NCBI GenBank assembly: GCA_029263315.1
Contig: JAJCXR010000054.1
Span: forward strand, 496,001 to 560,000
From: Acidobacteriota bacterium
GTDB lineage: Bacteria; Acidobacteriota; Thermoanaerobaculia; Multivoradales; J023
Length of the DNA: 64,000 nt
Reading direction: 5' to 3'
The notes under the pieces were generated by a model. It saw only the letters and a program-made list of their open reading frames with translations, was not told the origin of the DNA and ran no database searches. Shown here in pieces: positions 1 through 9,100 of this stretch (the first letter of the stretch is position 1; each line of letters opens with the position of its first letter). The translations under genes and the position numbers were made by a program.

Positions 1-534
1 CGCAAGTTCCGCCTCACCTACCAACTCGACGATCTGCCCCAAGGCGTGCTGCAGGAGGTGCAAGTCACCTCGGATCGTCTCTCAGGACGCTTTCTCCATC
101 CCCGTTGGAGCCGCGCCGGTACCCCCGAGCCGGTGACCGAGGCACGCCTGCGCCAACTGCTGGGCCCCGAGCCCGGCCTCAGCTCCTTGCTCGACGGTGA
201 GGTCACCGGTGGCGACACCGCAGCCCCCAACGTCGACGCCGCCCTCGATGACCAAGGCACCCTCTACCTAACCTTGCGTCGCTCGTCTTCGGCCGAAGCT
301 GTCGCAGCCGATGCCGCTCCAGCCGCAGAGCGCCCCGCCGTCCTGCGGCTCTCCCTGGGAAGCGCCTCCAGCGATGGGGATATCCGCATCGTGCACCGTC
401 GTTTTGTCCTCACCGATCAGCCACGACAAGTGGTCCCCGGCGACGATCTGGACCCCGACGCTGCCGCCTGGGTGGTGCTGGTGGAAGATCTGGAAACCGG
501 TAGCTGGCAGGCCAGGATGTTGGATCTGCGCTGA
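1..534 (+). CDS. Unrecognised protein, 3' end of gene (5' truncated by window edge)
   Basis: The frame is open from base 1 and ends at a TGA at 532-534, so about 177 C-terminal residues are visible and the true start lies upstream. A GTG at 46 is only an internal codon of this open frame. The visible part has alternating beta-strand-like stretches and an acidic, Ala-rich linker (around SSAEAVAADAAPAAE). It has no membrane segment and no catalytic motif that I recognise. The tail ends ETGSWQARMLDLR. It lies 16 nt upstream of the ECF sigma factor on the same strand, so the two may be cotranscribed. I do not recognise the family. A C-terminal beta-sandwich of a larger exported protein is one possibility, but nothing here proves it. 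Confidence 0.6.
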   Translation, partial: RKFRLTYQLDDLPQGVLQEVQVTSDRLSGRFLHPRWSRAGTPEPVTEARLRQLLGPEPGLSSLLDGEVTGGDTAAPNVDAALDDQGTLYLTLRRSSSAEAVAADAAPAAERPAVLRLSLGSASSDGDIRIVHRRFVLTDQPRQVVPGDDLDPDAAAWVVLVEDLETGSWQARMLDLR

Positions 535-550
535 GTCGTTGGCTGCTAAG

Positions 551-1165
551 ATGAGCGTCGTGAAACCCACGCCGTCAGCCCATCCTCCGGCATCCGTGCC
601 ACCTTCACCCGTCACCGAGCTTCTCCTGCAGTGGCGGGAAGGCGACCCCGAGGCCCTCGACGAGCTCACCCCCATCGTCTATGGCGAGTTGCACCGCCTG
701 GCCCACCGCTACATGCGCAAGCATGCCGGGCAAGATTTATTGCAGACCACCGCCTTGGTGCACGAGGCGTATCTGCGGCTGGTGGGCGAGGACATCAACT
801 GGCAAGGCAGGGACCATTTCTTCGCCGTCGCCTCAACGGTGATGCGCCGCATCCTCGTCGACTTCGCCCGCCGTCGCTTCGCCTTGAAGCGGGGCGGCGG
901 CAACCACGAGCTGTCATTGGACGAAGCCATGGACGTAGCGCCCGAGATGCTCGAAGAGCGGCCGATCCTGGAGATTTTGGCCCTCGACCGGGCTCTGCAC
1001 GAGCTGGCCGAGATCGATCCCCGCAAAGCCCGCACCCTCGAGCTGCGCTACTTCTCCGGTATGACGATCAAGGAAACCGCCAAGCTCCTGGGGCTCTCCG
1101 ACGCCACGGTGGAGCGGGAGATGAAGCTCGCCAAGGCTTGGTTGGCCCGCGCCCTGGATCGCTAG
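551..1165 (+). CDS. ECF-type RNA polymerase sigma factor (TIGR02999-like)
   Basis: Predicted 204-aa sigma-70 family factor that would direct RNA polymerase to a dedicated promoter set. Region 2 covers about residues 35-110 and carries the family-typical stretch LLQTTALVHEAYLRLV followed by HFFAVASTVMRRILVDFARRR. Region 4 covers about residues 150-200 with a helix-turn-helix around GMTIKETAKLLGLSDATVER. The ATG at 551 was chosen because upstream in-frame sequence back to 311 overlaps the preceding gene and looks unlike protein. No anti-sigma factor is adjacent. In Acidobacteriota and Planctomycetes this subfamily commonly sits beside Ser/Thr kinases with TPR tails, and one follows here at 3206-5950 after two exported proteins. 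That suggests a phosphorylation-linked signalling group, which is an inference. Confidence 0.93.
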   Translation: MSVVKPTPSAHPPASVPPSPVTELLLQWREGDPEALDELTPIVYGELHRLAHRYMRKHAGQDLLQTTALVHEAYLRLVGEDINWQGRDHFFAVASTVMRRILVDFARRRFALKRGGGNHELSLDEAMDVAPEMLEERPILEILALDRALHELAEIDPRKARTLELRYFSGMTIKETAKLLGLSDATVEREMKLAKAWLARALDR

Positions 1166-1313
1166 ATCACCACCTCGCAGCTGCCTCGCAGCAAATTGAT
1201 CAAAAAAGATTTGAGGCATTCTGTCGGCCTTATGCGATGAACCTGTTGAACGAAGCTCACGAGAACGCTCGGCGCTCGAACATCAACAGATTTGTCAAAG
1301 AAAGGCAGGTCCC

Positions 1314-1901
1314 ATGCAGCTCAGAAACAAAAGTAATCCTTGGCCGTGGACTCTCACCGTCCTCCTGACCCTCGCCCTCAGCGCGCCCACTTGGGCTACC
1401 ACCCTAGAGCGTGTCAGCCTCGAATCCCTGGTGCAAGACAACGCCATCATCCTGGTGGGCGAAGTGACGGATTCCCACAGCTACTGGAATGACGATCACA
1501 CCATCATCCTCACGGATCTGACCCTTCGTTCCGAAAGGGTTTTGAAGGGCACCGCCGACAAGAACCAGCAAACCGTCACCGTGATGGGTGGCACCGTCGG
1601 CGATTTGACCAACGTCATCGTCGCCGGGGCCCAGTTGGTGCCAGGCAATTCCTATCTGCTTTTCCTCGACGAAGTGGAGCTGCCCGGTAAACGCGCCTTG
1701 ACGGTACGGGAGCACAGCCAAGGGGTCTTCGACATCAGCCTTTCTGAATCCGGTGAGCTCCGGGTGATTAGCCAGGCCAGTCAACATACCTTGGCGCAGG
1801 ACGCCAGTGGCCGGACCGATCCGCCCGGAGGTAAAAACGGCCTCATGCAAGACGATATCTTCGACGCCATCACGACCCTCGTTGCCCAAGGAGATAAGTA
1901 A
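1314..1901 (+). CDS. Exported hypothetical protein preceding the matrixin protease
   Basis: A 195-aa protein with a clear Sec signal peptide: basic start MQLRNK, hydrophobic core WTLTVLLTLALSA and a likely cut after PTWA. The mature part begins LERVSLESLVQDNAIILVGEV and is predicted mainly beta. I see no catalytic motif. A Shine-Dalgarno-like AGG lies just upstream of the ATG at 1314. Its TAA stop overlaps the ATG of the next gene by one base (TAATG at 1899-1903), so it is probably translationally coupled to the matrixin-like protease. Small exported proteins of this shape (a 'dispersal of risk' start such as LVxxxDxIxxGxV) are, as I remember, often found next to exported metalloproteases. 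A role as partner, inhibitor or chaperone of the protease is only a guess from that position. Confidence 0.72.
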   Translation: MQLRNKSNPWPWTLTVLLTLALSAPTWATTLERVSLESLVQDNAIILVGEVTDSHSYWNDDHTIILTDLTLRSERVLKGTADKNQQTVTVMGGTVGDLTNVIVAGAQLVPGNSYLLFLDEVELPGKRALTVREHSQGVFDISLSESGELRVISQASQHTLAQDASGRTDPPGGKNGLMQDDIFDAITTLVAQGDK

Positions 1902-3007
1902 TGTTGATGTCTCATTTTAAGTCCACCCAGGGACATCGACTTTCCACCATGGCCGCGACCCTTGCCGTCATCGCCATCGGATTCACCCTATCGCTACCGG
2001 CCAATGCTTTCCGGATGTTACAAAACAAACAAACCGGTCAGGTGACCGTCGGCGAGCTCGTTACTTGCGATGATGCTGAGGGCTTTGCCCACTGGAAAAA
2101 CCACACCATTGCGTGGCGAATGAACGCTCTGTCGGCCACCTTTGAAAGAACGTCGCGCTTGCAGAATGCCCTGGCCAGCTGGACGGCGGTGACAGGCTCC
2201 GACTATGTGCTCAACTATGTCGGCACCACCTCGGGCGGTTTCGGCATCGACGGCCTCAACACGGTCGTCTTCTCGGAAGGAAACGGCTGCACCGGCGGTT
2301 GCCGAGCGCTGACTTCCTTGGTCTTGCAGTTTGGTCAGGAGATCGTTGAGTCGGACATCACCATGCGACCGAGCATCGCCTGGAGCATCGACGGCAGCAC
2401 GGCCACCGATCTGGAAGGGACTTTGGCCCACGAGGTGGGCCACAGCCTGGGAATTCATCACTCTGAGCTTGCCGATGGGCCCACCATGTCGACATGGTTT
2501 GGCGGTATCGGTGTCGTCGGTCGCACCCTCGAGAATGATGATCAGAACGCCGTCCGCTGCTCCGTCGCCCGCTATGGCGTCGACCGTCCGGGCACCGACA
2601 TCACCTACCGTGCCCATGTCAGGGGCAAGGGCTGGCTGCAATGGGTACAAAACGGTGCCACCGCCGGCACCACCGGCGAAAGTCGGCGCATGGAGGCGGC
2701 GGAGATTCGCATCGCCAACGGCCCTGGAGAAATGGGGGTCTGCTACGAAGCCTACATCCGAGGGGATGGTTGGTCGGGGCTGGTATGCAACGGCCAAACC
2801 GCAGGCAGCACCGGCAAGGGGCGTCGCATGGAGGGAATCCGCATCTATTTGACCAACTTCCCCACCGGATGCAGTCTTGAGTACCGTGCCCATGTGGCGG
2901 GTTTGGGTTGGATGAAGTGGGTTTCCTACAACCAGCTCGCCGGTACCACAGGCCAGAATCGACGTATGGAAGCGCTCGAGGTTCGTCTTCTCGGAACCTG
3001 CGGCTAG
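1901..3007 (+). CDS. Exported matrixin-type zinc metalloprotease with C-terminal ChW repeats
   Basis: 368 aa. The N-terminal signal peptide has its hydrophobic core at about residues 18-35 (ending PANA). The zinc site HEVGHSLGIHH lies at about residues 177-187: three His ligands and the catalytic Glu, the extended HExxHxxGxxH form of metzincins. A Met (GPTMST) follows closely and would be the Met-turn, so the catalytic fold is matrixin-like. From about residue 233 to the end there are three repeats of roughly 45 aa with the pattern YRAHVxGxGWxxWV ... AGTTGxxRRMEAxxIRL. This matches the hydrophobic-W (ChW) repeat best known from clostridial surface proteins, thought to bind macromolecules. The start codon overlaps the previous stop, and AAGGAG at 1888-1893 is its ribosome site. 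A second in-frame ATG at 1907 is also possible. Predicted role: secreted proteolysis with a substrate- or surface-binding tail. Confidence 0.88.
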   Translation: MLMSHFKSTQGHRLSTMAATLAVIAIGFTLSLPANAFRMLQNKQTGQVTVGELVTCDDAEGFAHWKNHTIAWRMNALSATFERTSRLQNALASWTAVTGSDYVLNYVGTTSGGFGIDGLNTVVFSEGNGCTGGCRALTSLVLQFGQEIVESDITMRPSIAWSIDGSTATDLEGTLAHEVGHSLGIHHSELADGPTMSTWFGGIGVVGRTLENDDQNAVRCSVARYGVDRPGTDITYRAHVRGKGWLQWVQNGATAGTTGESRRMEAAEIRIANGPGEMGVCYEAYIRGDGWSGLVCNGQTAGSTGKGRRMEGIRIYLTNFPTGCSLEYRAHVAGLGWMKWVSYNQLAGTTGQNRRMEALEVRLLGTCG

Positions 3008-3030
3008 CCGCCTGCAACTGCTAGTAGATC

Positions 3031-3124
3031 GGGGGAGTGACCTCGCAGGGACCTTGGAGATCGGCCGGAGCCTGGCCGGATCTCGGCCGAGGTCCGAGGT
3101 ACATACCTGAGAAGTCACTCCCCC
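3031..3124. repeat. Long imperfect hairpin (94 nt) between protease and kinase genes
   Basis: The outer arms 3031-3041 and 3114-3124 are perfect 11-bp inverted copies of GGGGGAGTGAC. Pairing continues inward with small bulges: CTC/GAG and AGG/CCT, then ACCTTGGA (3051-3058) with TCCGAGGT (3093-3100, one G-T pair), then TCGGCC (3061-3066) with GGCCGA (3085-3090). This is seen directly in the sequence. No T-run follows on the plus strand, so it is not a classic Rho-independent terminator. It could be a transcript-processing structure, a terminator of another type, or a small palindromic repeat or MITE-like insertion. Confidence 0.75.
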
Positions 3125-3205
3125 TCAGAGGCTTTCCGCGAGGGGCTATACTCAGCCCCTATGCCCACCACACCGCATCGCTCTTCCGCTCGGGCCCGCT
3201 GAGCC

Positions 3206-5950
3206 ATGGCTCCTTGTTGCAAGGGTGGGCAAACCCCCCGTTCCTGGCAGCGGACGGAAGAGCTTTTTCACGCCGCGGCAGAACGTCCCAGCGGGGAACG
3301 CCGCCCGTTTTTGCTGGCCGCCTGCGACGGAGACTCAGGGTGGATCGAGGAAATCGAAAGCCTCTTAGCGGCGGAAGCCGGTGCCGACCAACGGATCGAG
3401 GGGGTCATCGCCGACACCCTAGAGCTGGCTTCCCGTATCCAGCCCAATACGGCCGAGAACCCGGTGCAGGTGGGGCCCTACCGCATACTCCACGAGCTCG
3501 GGTGCGGTGGCATGAGCACCGTCTACTTGGCGGAACGGGCCGATGAGCACTACCGTCAGTTGGTGGCCCTCAAAGTGGTCAAGCGGGGCATGGACAGCGG
3601 CGAGATCCTGCGTCGCTTGCGCCAAGAGCGCCAGATCTTGGCCCACCTCGAGCATCCCCATATTTCTCGCCTCCTGGATGGCGGCAATACCGCCGAGGGC
3701 CTGCCCTACTTCGTCATGGAGTACGTCGACGGCGAGCCCATCGACCAATACTGTCAGCGGCTAGGCCTCTCCATCGAGGCGCGGCTGGCCTTGTTTCAAG
3801 AGGTCTTGGATGCCGTCGCCTATGCCCACCGCAACCTCGTCGTGCATCGGGATCTCAAACCCGCCAACATCCTGGTCACCGGCAATGGGGAGGTCAAGCT
3901 CCTCGACTTCGGTATCGCCAAGCTCCTCGACCCCGAGCAAGCGGCGGAGCTCGGCGCCACGTCGGCGACACTTCGCTTCTTCACCCTCGACTACTCCAGC
4001 CCGGAGCAGATCCTCGGCAAGACCCTCACCACCGCCTCGGACGTCTACTCCTTGGGGGTCCTGCTCTACGAATTGTTGACCACTAGCCGACCCCACGACG
4101 GCGCCTCGGGACGACGGCAGAAAGAGCAAGCCATTTGCGACTCGGACCCGCCGGCCCCCAGCCAGCGAATCGCCCACGGCGAGGCCGACGACAGCAAGGC
4201 CAATAGCAAGGCTCTGCAACGACGACTGCAGGGGGATCTGGATGCCATCGTCCTGAACGCCCTACAGCGTCAGGAGAATCGTCGCTACGCTTCGGTGGAT
4301 CATTTGGCGGAGGATCTACGGCGGCATCTGCAAGGCTTGCCGGTCCACGCCCGTCAAGACACCCTGACCTATCGCTGCGGCAAATTCCTAAGACGCCACC
4401 GCCTCGGGGTGAGCAGTGTGCTCGTCGTCGCACTGACCCTCATCAGCCTAGTGACTTTTTATACCGTGCGCCTAGCGTCGGAACGCAACCGGGCGCAGAT
4501 CGAAAGCCGCAAATCTTCCCAAGTGGCCGTCTTCCTGCGCGGCCTGTTCGAGAATGCCGACCCCGGACGGGTCCGCGGCCCACAGGTGACGGCGCAGGAG
4601 CTGCTAAGCCAAGGGGCTGCCCGCATCGACGCCGAGCTGGCGGACCAGCCTGAGGTGCGGGCGGAGCTCATGGATCTTATGGGTTCCGTCTATTCGAGTC
4701 TGGGGCTCAACGATGAGGCGGACCCCTTGTTGAGGGTCTCGGAGCAACTGCGCCGCGAGCACTTGGGCGCCGCCGCCGAGGCCACCTTGGCCAGCCGACT
4801 GCACCGGGGTCAGTGGCTGCACGCCGTGGGCGACTATGGTGCCGCCGAAGACCTCTTTAGGGATCTCCTGGAGATTTCCGAGCCTGAGATCTCAGGCTCG
4901 CTGTGGGCCGAGATCCTCGAAGCCTATGGCGACCTGCTGTACGACTTAGAGCGCTCCGAGGAGGCGGGGAGATTGTTCCGCCAAAGCCTCGACATCCACC
5001 GCACCCTCTACGGCGACGAGCATCGGCGGGTGGCCACCAGCCTGCACAATCTCGGGGCCACCCTATACTTGCAAGACGCGCTCGAAGCCGCCGAAGCCCC
5101 TCTGCGGCAAGCCCTGAAGCTGCGCCAGCGCTTGCTCGGCGCCCATCATCCCGATGTCGCCACTACCCTCTCTACCCTCGGGGTGTTGCGATTCGCCCGC
5201 CAGGACGCCAGCGAGGGCACGGAGCTGCTGCAACGGGCCCTCAGCATCCGCCGTCGCCTCTACAGTGAGGACCATCCGCTGATCGCCACCACCCTCAACA
5301 ACCTGGGGGAATTGGCCCGCCGCCAGGGCAATCTGGACGCCGCTGTCGATTACCTGTCCGAGTCCCTGGAGATCACCCGCCGCGGTCAGGGCACGGAACA
5401 TCCCGCCTACGCCGACAGCCTGGCCAACCTGGCGCGGGCCGTACAAATGCGCGGCGACGCCGACCAGGCGGTGGATTTGTACCATTTGGCGGTGGCCGCC
5501 ACCCGCCATGCCTATGGGGAAGACAACGGCAAGCTCGTTTCGACGCTACAGTTCTTTGGCGATGGGCTGCGCACCCAGGGTGACCTGCAAGGGGCACAGC
5601 GGGCTTACACCGAGGCCCTCGACATGCAGCGGCGACGCCTCGAGCCCGGCCACTGGAGCCTTTCGTTTCCGCTCCTGCGTCTCGGTAGATCAAGGCTCGA
5701 AAGCGGCGACCCGGCAACCGCTGAGGCCCTTTTGGTGGAGGCCTTCGAGATTCGTCAACAGCAGCGACCGGGCCATTGGCGCGCCGCCGAGGCCGAAAGC
5801 TGGTTGGGTAGCTGTCTGTTCGCCCTCGGGCGCCAAGGGGAGGGGCGGCGCCTCCTCGAAAGCGCCGTGGAGGAGCTCGAAACGGCCCTCGGGGAGGACG
5901 CCCCCGCCACCATCGAAGCTCGACGACGGCTACAAGGCGCCCCGGGCTAG
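3206..5950 (+). CDS. Transmembrane Ser/Thr protein kinase with TPR domain
   Basis: 914 aa. Residues 1-90 form the alpha-helical N-terminal segment typical of acidobacterial kinases (TEELFHAAAERPSGERRPFL). The kinase domain covers about 90-370: glycine loop GCGGMSTVYLAE, ATP-binding Lys in VALKVVK, catalytic loop HRDLKPANI at about 213-221, DFGIAKL near 233, and SPEQIL as the activation-segment end. All catalytic residues are present. One transmembrane helix lies at about 400-422 (VSSVLVVALTLISLVTFYTV). The rest, to about residue 905, is a long series of TPR units including the LNNLGELARRQG and LHNLGATLYLQD types (kinesin-light-chain-like). This predicts a membrane sensor kinase with a helical-repeat interaction domain. 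The stop TAG at 5948-5950 lies inside the first unit of a 14-bp tandem repeat, so repeat slippage could change the C-terminus. The ECF sigma factor upstream may be a functional partner. Confidence 0.93.
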   Translation: MAPCCKGGQTPRSWQRTEELFHAAAERPSGERRPFLLAACDGDSGWIEEIESLLAAEAGADQRIEGVIADTLELASRIQPNTAENPVQVGPYRILHELGCGGMSTVYLAERADEHYRQLVALKVVKRGMDSGEILRRLRQERQILAHLEHPHISRLLDGGNTAEGLPYFVMEYVDGEPIDQYCQRLGLSIEARLALFQEVLDAVAYAHRNLVVHRDLKPANILVTGNGEVKLLDFGIAKLLDPEQAAELGATSATLRFFTLDYSSPEQILGKTLTTASDVYSLGVLLYELLTTSRPHDGASGRRQKEQAICDSDPPAPSQRIAHGEADDSKANSKALQRRLQGDLDAIVLNALQRQENRRYASVDHLAEDLRRHLQGLPVHARQDTLTYRCGKFLRRHRLGVSSVLVVALTLISLVTFYTVRLASERNRAQIESRKSSQVAVFLRGLFENADPGRVRGPQVTAQELLSQGAARIDAELADQPEVRAELMDLMGSVYSSLGLNDEADPLLRVSEQLRREHLGAAAEATLASRLHRGQWLHAVGDYGAAEDLFRDLLEISEPEISGSLWAEILEAYGDLLYDLERSEEAGRLFRQSLDIHRTLYGDEHRRVATSLHNLGATLYLQDALEAAEAPLRQALKLRQRLLGAHHPDVATTLSTLGVLRFARQDASEGTELLQRALSIRRRLYSEDHPLIATTLNNLGELARRQGNLDAAVDYLSESLEITRRGQGTEHPAYADSLANLARAVQMRGDADQAVDLYHLAVAATRHAYGEDNGKLVSTLQFFGDGLRTQGDLQGAQRAYTEALDMQRRRLEPGHWSLSFPLLRLGRSRLESGDPATAEALLVEAFEIRQQQRPGHWRAAEAESWLGSCLFALGRQGEGRRLLESAVEELETALGEDAPATIEARRRLQGAPG

Positions 5951-6104
5951 GCGCCCCCGGCTGGGCGCCCCCGGCTGGGCGCCCCCGGCTGGGCGCCCCA
6001 GGCTAGGCGCCCCAGGCTAGGCGCCCCAGGCTAGGCGCCCCAGGCTAGGCGCCCCCGGCTAGGCGCCCCCGGCTAGGCGCCCCCGGCTAGGCGCCCCCGG
6101 CTGG
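5937..6104. repeat. 12 x 14-bp tandem repeat overlapping the kinase stop codon
   Basis: Twelve head-to-tail 14-bp units of the form GCGCCCC[C/A/G]GGCT[A/G]G, counted by eye. Unit 1 (5937-5950) contains the kinase stop codon. Units 2-4 and 12 end CTGG, units 5-8 are the CCCCAGG variant, and units 9-11 are the CCCCCGG variant ending CTAG. The variants occur in blocks, as expected from repeat expansion. It fills the space between two converging genes: the kinase, and the protease that ends at 6113 on the other strand. Each unit holds a GGCGCC palindrome. Confidence 0.95.
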
Positions 6105-6112
6105 GCGAAGGT

Positions 6113-9100
6113 TCAGTCTTCTTCATCGTCCTTGCAATGTAACCGTGGCTCCGCCGGCGGCCAGCGATCGAGACCACAGAATGAGACATCGCCGATCACC
6201 TGCACTTGTACCGAAAGGGACGCCGAGAGGCCGCCATAGTCAGTCACCGTGCCGGTGAGGAGATGCTCCCCTGGCGACAAAATCAAGGCCGATCGGCTAC
6301 CCGCAGCGAGGGTACCGTCGAGGTCCGAGCTCCAGGTCAAGATCTCGCTCAAGTCGCGCCCCTCCGCATCGACCGCCAGGAAACGGCAGCTGACACATTC
6401 GCATTCCGAAATCGGCTCGGTGGGCGCCTCCACCAAGCTCACCGTCGGCGCGACGGTGCCGTCGGAGGTCGGACCTTCGGTGATGCGAACGTTGTCGATC
6501 ATCCAGCCCAAGTATTTGTTGGGTTCCCCTTGGAGCGGATAGGCCTCGAAGCGGAAGCGCAGGCGGAGGGTCTCTCCTTGGTGCGCGGCAATGGAGATGG
6601 CCGGGCTGGTTTGCCAGACATCGCCCGTCAATTGCGTCACCTCCACCGCCCAGCGGGGCTGCCACTCCGTCTGCCCTTCGACCTTCACCGCCAACTCGGC
6701 TCGACCCATGCGACGATTCGCCGGTTGGCTGGCCAGGAAGTAATCGAAGCGCAGGCTGTCCATGCCTTCGCCGACCACGATGCCTGGGGAGATCAGATCC
6801 CGCGGCCGGGTGCCCACCGTGTCGACACTACACGTGCTGTCGTCGCCGTAATACAAGACCGCCGTGCCACCAGCGGCGGAAGAGCTGGCGCAGGCGCTAG
6901 CGTCGACGCGGTGCCAGGCACCTGAGGACGTCCAGCCGGCGCTGCCGGCTTCGAAATCCTCTGCGAAGCCGGCACAGGACACCACTTCGACGCCGACCCC
7001 ATCGTGGGTGACGCCACAGGAGCTGGTCACCGTCAGGGAGTACTCGGTGGAATGATCCGGCGACACGAAGATTTGCGGCGTCGTTTGACCACCGGGCTGC
7101 CATTGGTAGGTTCTGGCATCGCCCCCGGGGATGCCCAGTTGCACGGACTGCCGTCGGCAAATGGTGACGTCGGGTCCGGCGTCGGCGATATCCCCACCCT
7201 CCTTGCAGAAACAGGCCGGCGGCTCACCACAGGCGATGCCGTGGGCATGGAACGCCTGCCAGATACGACAACCGTTCGGCGTGCCATTGGCCAAGTTGCC
7301 ATCGTCGTCGTCCGCCGCCAGCAACACGGAATACCAGTTCGTCGCTCCACAGCCGTCCACCGCGGCGTCCGCCGCCTGGCAGAGCTGCCCACCTTGGGCC
7401 AGGCCGTAGGGCTCGCCCAAGGTGGGCAGCCCGGCATACCAAAGCTCTTCGAAGGCCAAGGGACCCGCCGTGCTACCGCGGGCCTTCTCCAACTCACGAT
7501 AGAGATCGAGCACCGCGGCACTGGCAATCTGGCTCTCACAATGGGCTTGAAAACCGAGGGGTCCTTGGAAGGCCGCCCCCCCAGGGTAAGGGCAGGCAAA
7601 ACGATCGCAGCTCAAGCCGTCAGGGGCGGTCAGCGTGCCGGGACGGGCGATCGGTGCAGCACTGCCGCTAGCAAAAATGTCGAGATCCCGCACCCCGGTG
7701 CACGACGGATCACAGTTGAGGCATGCCACGCCCGGCCGCAATCCACGGCCAATGCAGGCATCCTCGGTTTGCAAAAAGGCGAAGACATCCGCCTGCGCCT
7801 CACCGGAGGCCCCGTCGGTGGCGGCGCCACCCAGAACCGTGTCCGCCGCGTGCCCCACCTCATGCAATAGGATGCCGGGCACCTCGGCGCTGTTGGCACA
7901 CTCACCGTCGCTGCGGGCAAATGAGAAACTACCGCGGGCCGCATCCCAAGACGCCTCGCAGTCGAGTTGGGGCTGATTGGTCTTGGCCACCAAGGGCTGA
8001 GGCCATGGCCGCATCGGAAAGCGTTGCTGGATCGCCCCGTAGGCCGACGTCAGGTAGAAGTAGGCATCCCGCGCCGCCTGGGTATTACCGAGGCCGCCAT
8101 CCAGCGGTGCGGCACAGTCCGAGCCCTCGACACCGGCGAAGTCGAGGTTGCCGTCCCACGTCGTCAAATGCGTAGGGCCACAGGCGTCCTCCACCGCGAT
8201 CAGCTCCCCCACCAGACCCGCCGACGCCGCACCGCCCACATAATCGAAGGAGCCTTCGGCGTCTGTCACTTGCAAACCTTGGTGATCAACCCAGAGCTGC
8301 GGCAAGGGCATCGTAATCCCTAAGTGAGCCCCCGGCACGTGCACCTTGCCCGTGGCCTGGCCATAAACTCGCAAATCGGCCACCTCCAACACCTCACCGT
8401 CGTGCGCATCGAGACGCAGACGCAACGGCCTGTCGTCCACGGCATCGCGAACCGTCATCTGCCAAACCAGGCGATGACCGTACGCCCCGCCGTCCTTGCT
8501 GTCATCGCCGTCCTCACCGTTATCGCCGTGACCGAGGGCCCGCCGCATCACCACCGGAAAAATCTTCAGCTGCGGTTCAGCTTCCGCCAGCAACCGTTTC
8601 GAAACTAAACCTAGCCTTGCGACTGCGCTTCGCAGGGCATCTTGGGGAGCAATCGCGGGCTCCACATCGATGGCCACATCGGCCACCCGATCCGTCCCGA
8701 GCTGAATCACCCGTCCGCCGTTGAGACGCACAAAGACCCGCGCCCCTTCAACGGCGATGCCCCAATAGGTCTGTTGCAGCTCAAACCACCCGTCACCCTG
8801 CCCACCACCGGACCAGTGACTACGCAAGGGATCGAGCACCAACTCCGAGGCGTCCACCCGCAGCAACGCCGACTCTTGCGCCACGAATCGCAGCACTAAG
8901 GCTTCCACTTGCTGCAAGGTCATCGGCCTTGCTTCAGCTGCCCCTACCGTTAAATCCATCTCCGGCAGCAGAGGAATACCCGACCCCTGCACCAAATGCG
9001 GCCGGTCGCTCGAACGATCCCAACGGACCTCCCACTCCCCTCCATGCCTCGCCAGGAAGTCGGCCAGCGCTGGTTTGCCGGTGGCTCCCTTGACTGCCGC

